A stretch of DNA of 40,603 nucleotides from Alphaproteobacteria bacterium (GTDB taxonomy: Bacteria > Pseudomonadota > Alphaproteobacteria > Caulobacterales > Hyphomonadaceae): assembly GCA_009909065.1 (NCBI GenBank), contig JAAANZ010000010.1:1-40603 (forward strand), given 5' to 3'. The stretch's first letter is position 1. Every line of letters begins with the position of its first letter. The notes under the pieces were generated by a model, which was not told where the DNA came from, made no database searches, and worked only from the letters and a program-made list of their open reading frames with translations. Of this stretch, positions 9,265 through 18,852 are shown one piece after another. A program made the position numbers and the translations under genes.

Positions 9265-10028
9265 GCCGCCGCCAGCGTTTCGCGTGGCTCGCCCAGCCTG
9301 GAAATCTCTGCAAGCGCCTTCTTGTAGGCCACCGGCTCGGCGATGGCGAGCCGGGCGCGCGCCGCCTCGAGGGGTTCTTCCAGCAGTGCCATCACATCCT
9401 CGGCAAGGATGCGACGGGCCGCTTTCCCATTGCGCCGACCTTCCCGAAAGCAGGCCATGATATCAATGTCGCGGGGCACGGCTTTGCGGATCTGGCGGCA
9501 GCCCATCCAGGCAATGAAGATCACGCCGCGTCCGCCGCCGCTCTGTCCGTGGGTGAAGGCCAGGAGGCTCGCCTCGCCCAGCGCGTCGCGGCCATAGCCG
9601 CTGAGAACATGGAAAAGGTCATGCGTGTCACGCTTGCGGTGGCCGAACCACTCCACCAGGTCGCCATGAGCCTGTTTGAAGAACTTGTCCGACTCATCGA
9701 CAAGCCCCTGCGCGGTCAGGCCCTCGCGCTCCATGAAGTCGACATAGGCCCGCCCGACCGAACCCTCCGGCAGGCGGCGCAGCGCGTCATGGTCATCGAG
9801 CAGGGGCGGCAGGTATCGCCGCTCACGGATCCGGGCGCGGCCGGCTTCGCTTGCGGCAAAGGCGTCGAGTTCCCGGATGATGTGATCGCCATTCAGGGCA
9901 TCTATGATGTGGAAGACCTGTTCGGTGTCCTCCTTGTCCGCGATCAGCTTGCGCATGTGCGCCATCGCCTTGAACGGGCGGATACGCGGGCGTTCGCGCG
10001 CGGGATCGAGATAAGGGACCGAGTTCAT
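9261..10028 (-). CDS. Coq4 family protein (ubiquinone biosynthesis)
   Basis: A 255-residue homologue of Coq4, the protein that in mitochondria scaffolds the ubiquinone-synthesis complex and has been linked to C1 decarboxylation/hydroxylation of the ring. The metal-binding signature HDxxH-x11-E is intact as HDLFH at 136-140 and Glu152. I start at ATG 10028 (MNSVPYLDPARERP). The open frame reaches back to 10133, but the extra 35 residues (MQRCCKNVQ...) look unlike the family. The histidine phosphatase gene follows with a four-base overlap. Alphaproteobacteria commonly carry such a single Coq4-like gene. Its exact chemistry here is inferred. Confidence 0.87.
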   Translation of the reverse strand: MNSVPYLDPARERPRIRPFKAMAHMRKLIADKEDTEQVFHIIDALNGDHIIRELDAFAASEAGRARIRERRYLPPLLDDHDALRRLPEGSVGRAYVDFMEREGLTAQGLVDESDKFFKQAHGDLVEWFGHRKRDTHDLFHVLSGYGRDALGEASLLAFTHGQSGGGRGVIFIAWMGCRQIRKAVPRDIDIMACFREGRRNGKAARRILAEDVMALLEEPLEAARARLAIAEPVAYKKALAEISRLGEPRETLAAA

Positions 10029-10209
10029 TTCCAGCCTGTCTGTCAGCACGGTCGAGATTACCAGACTGGCCGGGAAAAACAATGACGCCCGCGTCACCTG
10101 AGGGCACTGCACATTTTTACAGCAGCGCTGCACAATGATCGCTCAGCCCCGGAGGCGCATGGCCGCTGGCACGCATTGTCTCTGGCCGGTTTTCGCCCGG
10201 ACTGTTTAG

Positions 10210-10587
<378 letters not shown>

Positions 10588-10673
10588 ACCTGAAACTTGC
10601 GCGCGACAGACGCATCGAACGCGTTTAACTCAACATCCCAACAGATTCCGAACACGACCATGGAGGGCTGAAT

Positions 10674-12077
10674 ATGTCGGAAGACCTTTTGAAAATTATG
10701 CAGGAGAAGGACATCGAATTTGTCGACCTGCGCTTCACCGACCCGCGCGGGAAGATGCAGCATGTGACCTTCGACAAGTCCATGGTGGATGAGGACTTCT
10801 TCGAGGATGGCCAGATGTTCGACGGGTCCTCGATCTCCGGCTGGAAGGCGATCAATGAGTCGGACATGACGCTCAAGCCCGATGCCGACGCCTTCATGAT
10901 CGATCCGTTCTTCCAGCAAAAGACCCTGGCGATCTTCTGCGACGTTCTCGACCCGATGACCGGCCAGCCCTACAGCCGCGACCCGCGCACGACGGCCAAG
11001 AAGGCCGAGGCCTATCTGCAGTCCACCGGCGTGGGCACGACGGCCTTCTTCGGCCCCGAGGCGGAGTTCTTCGTCTTTGATGATGTGCGCTGGACCACGG
11101 ACGGACAGAAGACCGGCTACGAATTCGATTCGGTGGAACTGCCTGCGAATACGGGCCGGCTCTACGAGACCGGGAACATGGGCCACCGCCCGGGCCCCAA
11201 GGGCGGCTATTTTCCCGTCCCGCCCGTCGATTCCGAGCAGGACATGCGTTCGGAAATGCTTACCGTGATGGGCGAGATCGGGCTCGAGCCGGAAAAGCAT
11301 CACCATGAAGTGGCCCCGGCCCAGCACGAGCTCGGCATGAAGTTCTCCACGCTGACATCCATGGCGGACCGGTTGCAGCTCTACAAATACGTGATCCACA
11401 ATGTCGCGGCGTCCTACGGAAAGACCGCGACCTTCATGCCCAAGCCCATGTATGCCGACAACGGCTCCGGCATGCATGTGCACCAGTCGATCTGGAACGG
11501 CTCGACGCCCCTGTTTGCCGGCGACCGCTATGGCGATCTGTCGGAGACCTGCCTTCATTATATCGGCGGCATCATCAAGCATGCCCGCGCCATCAACGCG
11601 TTCGCCAATGCCACGACGAACAGCTACAAGCGTCTCGTGCCGGGCTTCGAGGCGCCCGTGCTGCTGGCCTATTCGGCGCGCAACCGCTCGGCCTCGGTGC
11701 GCATTCCCTATGCGCCGTCGCCGAAGGGCAAACGCCTGGAAACGCGTTTCCCTGATGCGGCCGGCAATCCGTATTTCACGTTCACGGCGCTGCTCATGGC
11801 CGGGCTCGACGGGATCGAGAAGAAGATCGACCCCGGCGAGGCCATGGACAAGGATCTTTACGCCCTGCCGCCGGAAGAGCTCAAGGACATCCCGACGGTC
11901 TGCGCCTCGCTGCGCGAAGCGCTCCAGGCGCTGGACGAGGATCGAGACTTCCTCAAGAAGGGCCAGGTCATGGATGACGACCAGATCGAGGCCTATATCG
12001 AGTTGAAGATGGAAGAGGTGGAACGCTTCGAGACCCATCCCCACCCGGTCGAATTCGATATGTACTACAAGTGCTGA
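10674..12077 (+). CDS. glnA: Glutamine synthetase type I
   Basis: A 467-residue dodecameric enzyme that makes glutamine from glutamate, ammonia and ATP. It shows the beta-grasp start ([17 protein letters not shown]), the latch segment FDGSSISGW, and the ATP and metal-site motifs ([34 protein letters not shown]). The adenylylation loop is [10 protein letters not shown] with target Tyr396. The length and the NLYxLP-like loop mark the GSI-beta class, which is regulated by adenylylation under control of the PII protein encoded just upstream. The start is well placed behind GGAGGG. A strong hairpin terminator follows the stop. Confidence 0.97.
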   Translation: MSEDLLKIMQEKDIEFVDLRFTDPRGKMQHVTFDKSMVDEDFFEDGQMFDGSSISGWKAINESDMTLKPDADAFMIDPFFQQKTLAIFCDVLDPMTGQPYSRDPRTTAKKAEAYLQSTGVGTTAFFGPEAEFFVFDDVRWTTDGQKTGYEFDSVELPANTGRLYETGNMGHRPGPKGGYFPVPPVDSEQDMRSEMLTVMGEIGLEPEKHHHEVAPAQHELGMKFSTLTSMADRLQLYKYVIHNVAASYGKTATFMPKPMYADNGSGMHVHQSIWNGSTPLFAGDRYGDLSETCLHYIGGIIKHARAINAFANATTNSYKRLVPGFEAPVLLAYSARNRSASVRIPYAPSPKGKRLETRFPDAAGNPYFTFTALLMAGLDGIEKKIDPGEAMDKDLYALPPEELKDIPTVCASLREALQALDEDRDFLKKGQVMDDDQIEAYIELKMEEVERFETHPHPVEFDMYYKC

Positions 12078-12100
12078 TGACCCCTTGATCGGCACATGGA

Positions 12101-12133
12101 AAGCCCGGCGCGCCAAGGCTCGCCGGGCTTTTT
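12101..12133 (+). terminator. Intrinsic terminator of glnBA
   Basis: A perfect 10-bp stem, AAGCCCGGCG at 12101-12110 with CGCCGGGCTT at 12121-12130, encloses a 10-base loop. It is followed by a run of five T at 12129-12133. It lies 24 bp after the glnA stop and before the convergent folD stop. It could work weakly in the other direction too. Confidence 0.9.
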
Positions 12134-12156
12134 CCGTCTCACCGGGCAGCCCGAGG

Positions 12157-13041
12157 TCACAAATCCGGCGCCGGCCAGCCGCGGCGTGCGCAAGCCGCAA
12201 GGACCGTGTTGCGCAGGAGGCAGGCAATGGTCATGGGGCCGACCCCGCCGGGCACGGGCGTGATATGGCCGGCCCGCTCGGCGCAGCTGTCATGGTCGGC
12301 ATCCCCGGTCAGGCGGGTCTTGCCTTCGCCCTTTTCCGGTGCCGGCAGGCGATTGATACCGACATCAATGACGGCGGCGCCGGGTTTGACATGATCGCCC
12401 GTGATCATGCCCGCCCGCCCCACGGCAGGAACGAGAATGTCGCCCTGGCGGCAGATCGCAGCCAGATCCGCCGTGCGCGAATGGGCGATCGAAACCGTGC
12501 AGTTCTCGGCGAGGAAAAGCATCGCCGCTGGCTTGCCCACCAGGATGGAGCGCCCGACAATCACGGCATGCTTGCCCGACAGGTCATCACCGAGCGCCGA
12601 CCTGGCGAGGATCACACAGCCCGTCGGCGTGCAGGGACGCAGGCCCGGCTTGCCCAGAAGGAGCCGGCCGGCGCTCGCCTCGGTCAGGCCGTCGACATCC
12701 TTGCTCGGATCGATCTTCTCGATCGCCGCATCGCCGTCGAGGCCTTCCGGCAGCGGCAGTTGCAGGAGGATCCCGTCCACTTCCGGATCGCCATTCAATC
12801 CGGCGATCAGGCGCTCAACCTCCTCCTGGCTTGTATCCGCCGCCAGGCGATGGTGAACGGAGCGCATCCCGGCTGCCTCGGTCTGGCGGATCTTGTTGCG
12901 CACATAGACCTGGCTGGCCGGATCCTCGCCGACCAGAACCACGGCCAGCGCGGGCTGTCCCGGCAGTGCGGACACCGCCGCCGCCACCTGCGCGCGAAGC
13001 CCGGCCGCCACGGCCTTGCCATCAATGATCTCCGCTGCCAT
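12157..13041 (-). CDS. folD: Bifunctional methylenetetrahydrofolate dehydrogenase / methenyltetrahydrofolate cyclohydrolase
   Basis: A 294-residue cytoplasmic enzyme that interconverts 5,10-methylene-, 5,10-methenyl- and 10-formyl-tetrahydrofolate using NADP. Catalytic Lys50 sits in [16 protein letters not shown] and the folate-site aspartate Asp117 in DVDGL follow, then the Rossmann motif [14 protein letters not shown], and [10 protein letters not shown] near the C-terminus. All expected key residues are present and the length is normal. The gene is convergent with glnA and shares the space around its terminator. The start is ATG 13041. Confidence 0.96.
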   Translation of the reverse strand: MAAEIIDGKAVAAGLRAQVAAAVSALPGQPALAVVLVGEDPASQVYVRNKIRQTEAAGMRSVHHRLAADTSQEEVERLIAGLNGDPEVDGILLQLPLPEGLDGDAAIEKIDPSKDVDGLTEASAGRLLLGKPGLRPCTPTGCVILARSALGDDLSGKHAVIVGRSILVGKPAAMLFLAENCTVSIAHSRTADLAAICRQGDILVPAVGRAGMITGDHVKPGAAVIDVGINRLPAPEKGEGKTRLTGDADHDSCAERAGHITPVPGGVGPMTIACLLRNTVLAACARRGWPAPDL

Positions 13042-13364
13042 CGCCTAACCGCTCCCTGGTCCGCGCCGCGATTGCGTCAGGCTCGCCATCGGTCCTGACT
13101 GACCTGTGTCATGCGGCCGCCGGCGGTTTGGACCACACTCTCCGGGCGTTTCGCAAGGCCGGTTGGACCCGCGCGCCGCCTTTCCACAGAAGCATCGGCC
13201 TTTCCGCCGGGCGCGGCGGCGCGCCCGCAGCTTCAGGTGCAGACGCATTCCAGCGCCCGGTCACAAGTGCGGGAGGCCGGCAGACAGGGCTTGCTTGACG
13301 CACCGACCCATCATTTACATGGCCGCAGATCACAGCTCGAAGGCAAAACGCAAAGGGTCGCGGC
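13042..13364. other. Intergenic region between folD and the GST gene
   Basis: A 323-bp divergent gap that must hold both promoters. Its short open frames have no recognisable protein features. TTGACG at 13295-13300 could be a -35 for the GST gene, but no well-spaced -10 follows it. I see no RNA gene or repeat here. Confidence 0.4.
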
Positions 13365-14242
13365 ATGAGCGAAACCGGAGATTACGAACCGCCAAAGGTC
13401 TGGACCTGGGACAAGGAGAGCGGTGGGCGTTTCGCGAAGATCAATCGCCCGGTTGCCGGCCCGACACATGACAAGGCCCTGCCCGTCGGCAAACACCCGA
13501 TGCAGCTTTACTCGCTGGGAACGCCCAATGGCGTGAAGGTCACCGTCATGCTCGAGGAATTGCTGGCCAGGGGCCATTCCGGCGCCGAATATGACGCCTG
13601 GCTGATCAATATCGGCGAGGGCGAGCAGTTCTCCTCGGGTTTCGTCGAGGCCAATCCCAATTCGAAGATCCCGGCCCTTGTCGATCACAGCGCTGAAACA
13701 CCGGTCCGCGTCTTCGAAAGCGGCGCGATCCTCATGCACCTTGCCGAAAAGTTCGGCGAATTCCTGCCTGAAAAGGCGCCGGCGCGCACCGAGACCCTGT
13801 CATGGCTGTTCTGGCAGATGGGCTCGGCGCCCTTCCTGGGCGGCGGGTTCGGCCATTTCTATGCTTATGCCCCCGTGAAGCTGAAATACCCGATCGATCG
13901 CTATGCCATGGAAGTCAAACGCCAGCTCGATGTGCTCGACAGGCATCTCGCCGAAAACGCGTATATGGCCGGGCCGGACTACACGATTGCCGATATGGCG
14001 ATCTGGCCCTGGTATGGCGCGCTGGTGAAGGGGCTTGTCTATGATGCGGCCGAGTTCCTGCAAGTGCACGACTATACGAATGTCATCCGCGCTGGACGGA
14101 CGAGATTTCCCGGCGCGAACCGGTCAGGCGCGGGCGCATGGTGAACCGCACCTTCGGGGATCCCTCCACTCAGCTTCGCGAGCGCCATGACGCCGGCGAT
14201 TTCGAGACGAAGACGCAGGACAAGGTCGAGGCCGGCGACTGA
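13365..14242 (+). pseudogene. YghU-type glutathione S-transferase, frameshifted at the C-terminus
   Basis: A homologue of YghU, a GST-fold disulfide-bond reductase of the nu class that uses glutathione. The N-terminus (YEPPKVWTWDKESGG), the thioredoxin-fold part (MQLYSLGTPNGVKVTVMLEE, ANPNSKIPAL, FESGAILMHLAEKFG) and the helical part (GPDYTIADMAIWPWYG) are intact. After YTNVIR the deposited frame runs into AGRTRFPGANRSG and stops at 14144 (259 residues). Deleting one GC from CCGCGC at 14087-14092 restores RWTDEISRREPVRRGRMVN, then ERHDAGDFETKTQD, ending at the TGA at 14240-14242 (291 residues). That is the normal YghU ending. The catalytic N-terminal domain is untouched, so partial activity is possible. 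Sequencing or assembly error is an alternative. Confidence 0.85.
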
Positions 14243-14288
14243 AACCCACAACGCCGGTGCGGGCGGCGAGGGCGCGCATTAACGCGGC

Positions 14289-15596
14289 TCAGCGCGCCCG
14301 TCGCAGCACCGCGAAGAAAAAGCCGTCGGTTCCCGCCTGAAAGGGGGTGAGCCGGACGCCACCGCCGGCCCCCTCACCGGCGCGCACGGCCCGCGCCCCT
14401 GCCTCGGTGAGCAGGCCGCTAGAAATGGCGGCATCCGCGGCGCTCTCGGCCCTGAATTCGGGCTGGGCGGAGAGGAAATCGCCGACCCGGTCCTCACCTT
14501 CCTCGATCAGGATGGAACAGGTCACATAGACCAGCCGCCCCCCGGGTTTCACGAAAGCCGCGCCGGCGCGCAGAATGTCCGCCTGTTCCCGCACCCGGCG
14601 CTGCAGCGCCTTTGCGCTGAGACGCCATTTCGTGTCCGGCTTTCGCCGCCAGGTGCCCGTGCCCGAACAGGGCGCATCCAGGAACACGCAGTCCATCTGC
14701 CCTTCAAGCGCGGCCAGGCCGCCGGAGGTGTCGGGATACACCAGCTGGACATTGTGCGCGACGGAACGTTTCAGGCGCGGGATGAGCGCCGACAGGCGGC
14801 GTGCGTCGATGTCATGGGCGAAAACCTGGCCCTTGCCCGCCATCGCGCCGGCCATGGCCAGAGTCTTACCGCCGCCGCCGGCACAAAAATCGAGCACCTG
14901 CTCACCGGCGCCGAGACCGGCGGCCGCCGCAGCGATCTGGCTGCCGGCATCCTGCACCTCGACCCAGCCTTTCGAGTAGGCGGGAATGGCCTCCAGCGAC
15001 TTTTCGCGCTCGCGCGGATCGGGCGCCGGGATCTGCAGGCCATTCCTGAGCAATGCCGACGCTCGCGCCCCGGCGGGAGCCAGCGCCCTTGCGGCCCTTT
15101 GGGCATCCGCCTTCAGCGTGTTGACGCGGATGTCAACCGGCGCGCGCTGGGCCATTGCCGCGCCCTCGTCAGCGGCATTCTCGCCAAAGGCACGGGTCAT
15201 GTGCGCAGTGAGCCATTCGGGGAAATCGCCGCGCACATGCAGCGGCCCGGATATATCCGGCCCCGCAGCAAGGGCCTCGCGCTCGCCATCGCTGAGCGGG
15301 GTCGGCCCGTGCGGTTCATAGGCCGACATCTCGATCTCGCGCGGGTCCATCTGCCATGCAAAAGCCAGCGTGCCGAGCACGAGCGCCCGCGGGTCCCCGG
15401 CGCCCATGGCGCTGGCAAGCGAGTTCTTCCGGCGCAGCGCATCCAGGACCAGGCCCGAAACCCAGGCGCGGTCCTTCGCACCGGCATAGCGTGCGCGCTT
15501 GCCCCAGTCGCGCACGGCCAGGCGCACCGGCTGGCGCCGGGCCAGGACCTCGTCGAGAACATGGATCGCCGCGCTGATGCGGCCGCCGAGTTTCAT
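14289..15596 (-). CDS. RsmB-like rRNA cytosine-C5 methyltransferase
   Basis: A 435-residue enzyme of the NOL1/NOP2/sun family; the E. coli member RsmB methylates C967 of 16S rRNA. The N-terminal NusB-like helical part has LGTLAFAWQ. The SAM domain has VLDFCAGGGGKTLAMA. The two catalytic cysteines are in DAPCSGTG (Cys310) and VTCSI (Cys360), in the same relation as the pair in E. coli RsmB. I start at ATG 15596 (MKLGGRISAAIHVLDEVLA). The open frame extends to 15788, but that stretch overlaps the divergent GNAT gene and is not family-like. Site specificity (RsmB versus a paralogue) is not proven. Confidence 0.88.
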   Translation of the reverse strand: MKLGGRISAAIHVLDEVLARRQPVRLAVRDWGKRARYAGAKDRAWVSGLVLDALRRKNSLASAMGAGDPRALVLGTLAFAWQMDPREIEMSAYEPHGPTPLSDGEREALAAGPDISGPLHVRGDFPEWLTAHMTRAFGENAADEGAAMAQRAPVDIRVNTLKADAQRAARALAPAGARASALLRNGLQIPAPDPREREKSLEAIPAYSKGWVEVQDAGSQIAAAAAGLGAGEQVLDFCAGGGGKTLAMAGAMAGKGQVFAHDIDARRLSALIPRLKRSVAHNVQLVYPDTSGGLAALEGQMDCVFLDAPCSGTGTWRRKPDTKWRLSAKALQRRVREQADILRAGAAFVKPGGRLVYVTCSILIEEGEDRVGDFLSAQPEFRAESAADAAISSGLLTEAGARAVRAGEGAGGGVRLTPFQAGTDGFFFAVLRRAR

Positions 15597-15684
15597 GGGG
15601 CAGTGGCTTTTCGTCTTGCTGGTGCCAGGGGCCGCCGTGCTAGCCTGCGCGAGGGCGGAATAAAAGAGCCTTCGGGAGGATAAA

Positions 15685-16287
15685 GTGGAGACCCTGAACG
15701 CGCAAACCGGGCTTCGCCCCGGCACGCAGCAGGACGCTGGCGCCATGGCCAGCATCCTGTCAGAGGCGTTTCGCGAAGACCCGGTCATGAACTGGGTCTT
15801 TGGGGGGCCGCGGGCGATTCCGGCCCTGTTCCGGACGCTGATCCGGCATGTCTATCTGCCCCATGGAGAGACCTGGCGGCTCGGCCATGACGGCGCCGCC
15901 CTCTGGAAGGCTCATGATTGCGACCCGCCCGTCCCGTCCCTGCCCATGTATGGCCTGCTCGCTCGGGCATTCGTCTCCGGCGGGCCGGGCGTGATGACAC
16001 GTATGTCGGCCATGCAGACCGCCATGGCCGCCCACAGGCCAGATGCGCCGCATCTCTACCTGTTCGCCATCGGCGTGCGTGACAGCGCCCGAGGACAGGG
16101 GCTTGGCGGGCGCCTGCTCGACCCGGTGCTGGAGCGATGTGACACGCACGGCCAGGCGGCATATCTGGAGAATTCCAATCCGCGCAACCACCGCTTCTAT
16201 GCCTCGCGCGGCTTCGAGACGCTGAAGGTCTTTCACGCCGGCAAGGACGCCCCGCCCATGGAAGCGATGTGGCGCCAAGCAAACTGA
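15685..16287 (+). CDS. GNAT family N-acetyltransferase
   Basis: A 200-residue protein with the acetyl-CoA-binding motif A GVRDSARGQGLGGRLL and the C-terminal motif ENSNPRNHRFYASRGFE, where the Tyr is the usual general acid. The substrate is unknown. It starts with GTG 15685 behind a good GGGAGGA at 15674-15680. It is divergent from the RsmB-like gene, with only 88 bp between the start codons. Confidence 0.85.
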   Translation: METLNAQTGLRPGTQQDAGAMASILSEAFREDPVMNWVFGGPRAIPALFRTLIRHVYLPHGETWRLGHDGAALWKAHDCDPPVPSLPMYGLLARAFVSGGPGVMTRMSAMQTAMAAHRPDAPHLYLFAIGVRDSARGQGLGGRLLDPVLERCDTHGQAAYLENSNPRNHRFYASRGFETLKVFHAGKDAPPMEAMWRQAN

Positions 16288-16318
16288 CACCGGCGCGCTG
16301 CTCCGCGGGCCCGGCAGG

Positions 16319-16333
16319 TTAACCGCGCCTTAA
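16319..16333 (+). promoter_or_regulatory. CtrA-type box (TTAA-N7-TTAA) upstream of parE
   Basis: TTAA at 16319-16322 and TTAA at 16330-16333 are separated by exactly seven bases (CCGCGCC), matching the CtrA consensus of Caulobacter-like alphaproteobacteria. It lies 67 bp before the preferred parE start and 32 bp after the GNAT stop. TTAA is rare in this GC-rich sequence, which makes chance less likely. Binding is inferred. Confidence 0.55.
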
Positions 16334-16399
16334 ACTTCCTTGCCGAAATCTGCGCATGACCCGTTCGCCGCGCGTCGCGGGTCTGCTAGGGAGCATGCA

Positions 16400-18379
16400 G
16401 TGCCAGCACAGAATCAGGCGAGACACTTCGAAGACATGACCGCAGACAGCGCGCCCGACCCCAATGCCTATTCCGCCAAGGATATCGAGGTCCTCGAGGG
16501 CCTCGAACCGGTCCGCCAGCGCCCCGGCATGTATATTGGCGGCACCGACGAGCGGGCCTATCACCATCTTTTTGCCGAGGTGCTGGACAATTCCATGGAC
16601 GAGGCGGTGGCCGGCCATGCCTCCTTCATCGAGGTGCGCCTCGACGCGGACGGCTATCTCAGCGTGATCGACAATGGCCGTGGTATCCCGGTCGATCCGC
16701 ATCCGAAATATCCCGGCAAGTCGGCGCTGGAAGTCATCATGACAACGCTGCACGCCGGCGGGAAATTCTCGTCGAAAGCCTATGAAACCGCAGGCGGCCT
16801 GCACGGCGTCGGCATCTCGGTGGTCAATGCCCTGTCCGAGCGTGTCGAGGTCGAGGTCGCGCGCGACAGGAAGCTTTACCGCCAGGTCTTCGAGCGCGGC
16901 CTGGCGAAAGGCGGCACCGAGCTGGTCGGCACCGCCCCGAACCGGCGGGGAACATCGGTGCGCTTCAGGCCGGATACGGAAATTTTCGGCGACAAGCTGC
17001 GCTTCAAGCCCGCCCGGCTCTACCAGATGGCGCGTTCGAAAGCCTATCTGTATCGCGGCGTCGAGCTGCGGTGGAACTGTGCGCCCGAACTCCTGCCGGA
17101 AGGCTCGAAAGTGCCAGCCGAGGCGGTGCTCACCTACCCCAATGGCCTCGCCATGCTCACCGAGAGCGCCTTTTCCGGCCTGGTTGAAACCGATGAGGGC
17201 AAGGTGGAATGGGCGATGGCCTGGACCGCGGCCGGATTTGGCGATTCCGACGGTTTTTCGCGCTCCTACTGCAACACGGTGCCGACCCCCGATGGCGGCA
17301 CACATGAAGCCGGCCTGCGTTCGGCGATCACCAAGGGCCTGCGCAATTACGGCGAGCTGACGGGCCAGAAAAAGGCTGCGCAGATCACGGCCGACGATGT
17401 GATGAGCCATGCCGGCATCCTGCTTTCGGTGTTCATTCGCGGGCCGGAATTCGTCGGCCAGACCAAGGACAAGCTGTCCACCACGGCGGCGTTCCGCCTG
17501 GTCGAGAATGCGGTGCGCGACCGGTTCGATCACTGGCTGGCCGCCAGCCCCAAGGAGTCCAACAATCTCCTGGAATGGGCCATGGACCGCGCCGATGAGC
17601 GCGCACGCCGGCGCAAGCAGAAGGAAATCCAGCGCAAATCGGCGACGAAGAAGCTGCGCCTGCCCGGCAAACTGGCCGACTGTTCGGAGCGCGGACCGGA
17701 AGGCACGGAGATCTTCATCGTCGAGGGCGACTCCGCCGGCGGCAGCGCGAAACAGGCGCGCGACCGCAAGAGCCAGGCCATTCTGCCCCTGCGCGGCAAG
17801 ATCCTGAACGTGGCCTCGGCGTCTGAGGACAAGCTGCTCAAGAATGCCGAACTGGGAGACCTGTCACTGGCTCTCGGCACGTCTCTCGGGCGCCGGTTCA
17901 GCCTCGACGACCTGCGCTATGAGCGGGTCATCATCATGACCGATGCCGATGTGGACGGGGCGCATATCGCCTCGCTCCTGATCACCTTCTTCTACCGCAT
18001 GACGCCGGGCCTGATCGAAAGCGGGCGGCTCTATCTCGCCATGCCCCCGCTGTTCAAGCTCTCCCACAAGGGCAAGTCCGTCTATGCCATGGATGACCAA
18101 CAAAAGGCTGAGCTCACCGAGAGCGAGTTCAAGCCGAACCAGAAGATCGAGGTGTCGCGCTTCAAGGGTCTCGGCGAGATGAATCCCGCCCAGCTCAAGG
18201 AAACCACGATGGACCCGGCAACGCGCCAGCTCGCCCGTGTCACGCTGCCTGACGGCGTTGACGGCCTGGTCGAGGAAAAGCCGGCCGACCTGATCGAGAC
18301 CCTGATGGGACGCAAGCCGGAACTGCGCTTTCGATTCATCCAGGAAAATGCCCGCTTTGCCGAGGAACTGGACATCTGA
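16400..18379 (+). CDS. parE: DNA topoisomerase IV subunit B
   Basis: The ATPase subunit of topoisomerase IV, which decatenates daughter chromosomes. The GHKL ATPase motifs are DNSMDEA, DNGRGIP and [14 protein letters not shown]. The TOPRIM domain has EGDSAGG at 442-448 and DADVDG at 515-520. [20 protein letters not shown] at the start and the absence of the GyrB-specific insert point to ParE rather than GyrB; the length (659 residues) also fits ParE. I prefer GTG 16400 because GGGAG sits six bases upstream. ATG 16436 ([10 protein letters not shown]) is a shorter alternative with a poor ribosome site. A CtrA-type box lies upstream. Confidence 0.93.
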   Translation: MPAQNQARHFEDMTADSAPDPNAYSAKDIEVLEGLEPVRQRPGMYIGGTDERAYHHLFAEVLDNSMDEAVAGHASFIEVRLDADGYLSVIDNGRGIPVDPHPKYPGKSALEVIMTTLHAGGKFSSKAYETAGGLHGVGISVVNALSERVEVEVARDRKLYRQVFERGLAKGGTELVGTAPNRRGTSVRFRPDTEIFGDKLRFKPARLYQMARSKAYLYRGVELRWNCAPELLPEGSKVPAEAVLTYPNGLAMLTESAFSGLVETDEGKVEWAMAWTAAGFGDSDGFSRSYCNTVPTPDGGTHEAGLRSAITKGLRNYGELTGQKKAAQITADDVMSHAGILLSVFIRGPEFVGQTKDKLSTTAAFRLVENAVRDRFDHWLAASPKESNNLLEWAMDRADERARRRKQKEIQRKSATKKLRLPGKLADCSERGPEGTEIFIVEGDSAGGSAKQARDRKSQAILPLRGKILNVASASEDKLLKNAELGDLSLALGTSLGRRFSLDDLRYERVIIMTDADVDGAHIASLLITFFYRMTPGLIESGRLYLAMPPLFKLSHKGKSVYAMDDQQKAELTESEFKPNQKIEVSRFKGLGEMNPAQLKETTMDPATRQLARVTLPDGVDGLVEEKPADLIETLMGRKPELRFRFIQENARFAEELDI

Positions 18380-18429
18380 CGCGCGCTTTCCGCGCCCGGC
18401 TTGCATGTTCGCCAACCCGAATCCCGCCT

Positions 18430-18777
18430 TTACGCGGCTGCAGCGACCTGCGGGGTTTCCGTACCCGGCGCGGCCAGCGCACGCAGGAAGGCCGTTCCGG
18501 CAGGCGTGCGCTCGACAAGGACACTGCGCAGGTCGTCCTCATCCGGGCGCCGGCGGATGAAGTCATGCCGCGCCAGTGCGTCGAGGGCGCGCGTGACGGC
18601 GGGCTTGGCGATATTCAGCCGCAGGGCAAGGCCACGCACCGTGTGCGGGCCGGCCTCGAGCGCCACTATGAGCAACACGGCGAGCTGGCGGGCCGTCAGG
18701 TCGGGGCCCTGCTCGCACACGCTGCGCACCATGATAGCGCGCAGGAGTTCCAGAGTGTCACGTTCGCCAAGACCCAT
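18430..18777 (-). CDS. MarR-family transcriptional regulator
   Basis: A 115-residue winged-helix protein. The recognition part is LTARQLAVLLIVALEAGPHTVRGLALRLNI split over helices 2-3, followed by AKPAVTRALDALARHDFI and the wing RRRPDEDDLRSVLVERT. It is shorter than typical MarR proteins (about 140-150) and lacks much of the dimerisation helix at the C-terminus. An 11-bp inverted repeat (18784-18821) sits just before its start codon and may be its own operator. It is encoded downstream of, and on the same strand as, the aminopeptidase gene. Its ligand and targets are unknown. Confidence 0.83.
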   Translation of the reverse strand: MGLGERDTLELLRAIMVRSVCEQGPDLTARQLAVLLIVALEAGPHTVRGLALRLNIAKPAVTRALDALARHDFIRRRPDEDDLRSVLVERTPAGTAFLRALAAPGTETPQVAAAA

Positions 18778-18783
18778 GATTTT

Positions 18784-18821
18784 TCACCCGATTCCACTCG
18801 TGAAGAATGAGAGTCGGGTGA
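18784..18821 (-). promoter_or_regulatory. Inverted repeat before the marR-type gene, with a GANTC in each arm
   Basis: The arms TCACCCGATTC (18784-18794) and GAGTCGGGTGA (18811-18821) are complementary at 10 of 11 positions, with a 16-bp spacer. The nearer arm ends six bases from the start codon at 18777. Each arm contains a GANTC site, the target of the CcrM cell-cycle methyltransferase found in alphaproteobacteria. It may be an operator or an mRNA hairpin that covers the ribosome binding site. There is no T-run in the right place, so it is not a terminator. Confidence 0.6.
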
Positions 18822-18852
18822 TTTGCGCGGGCCGTAAAGACCCATCCCGGCC

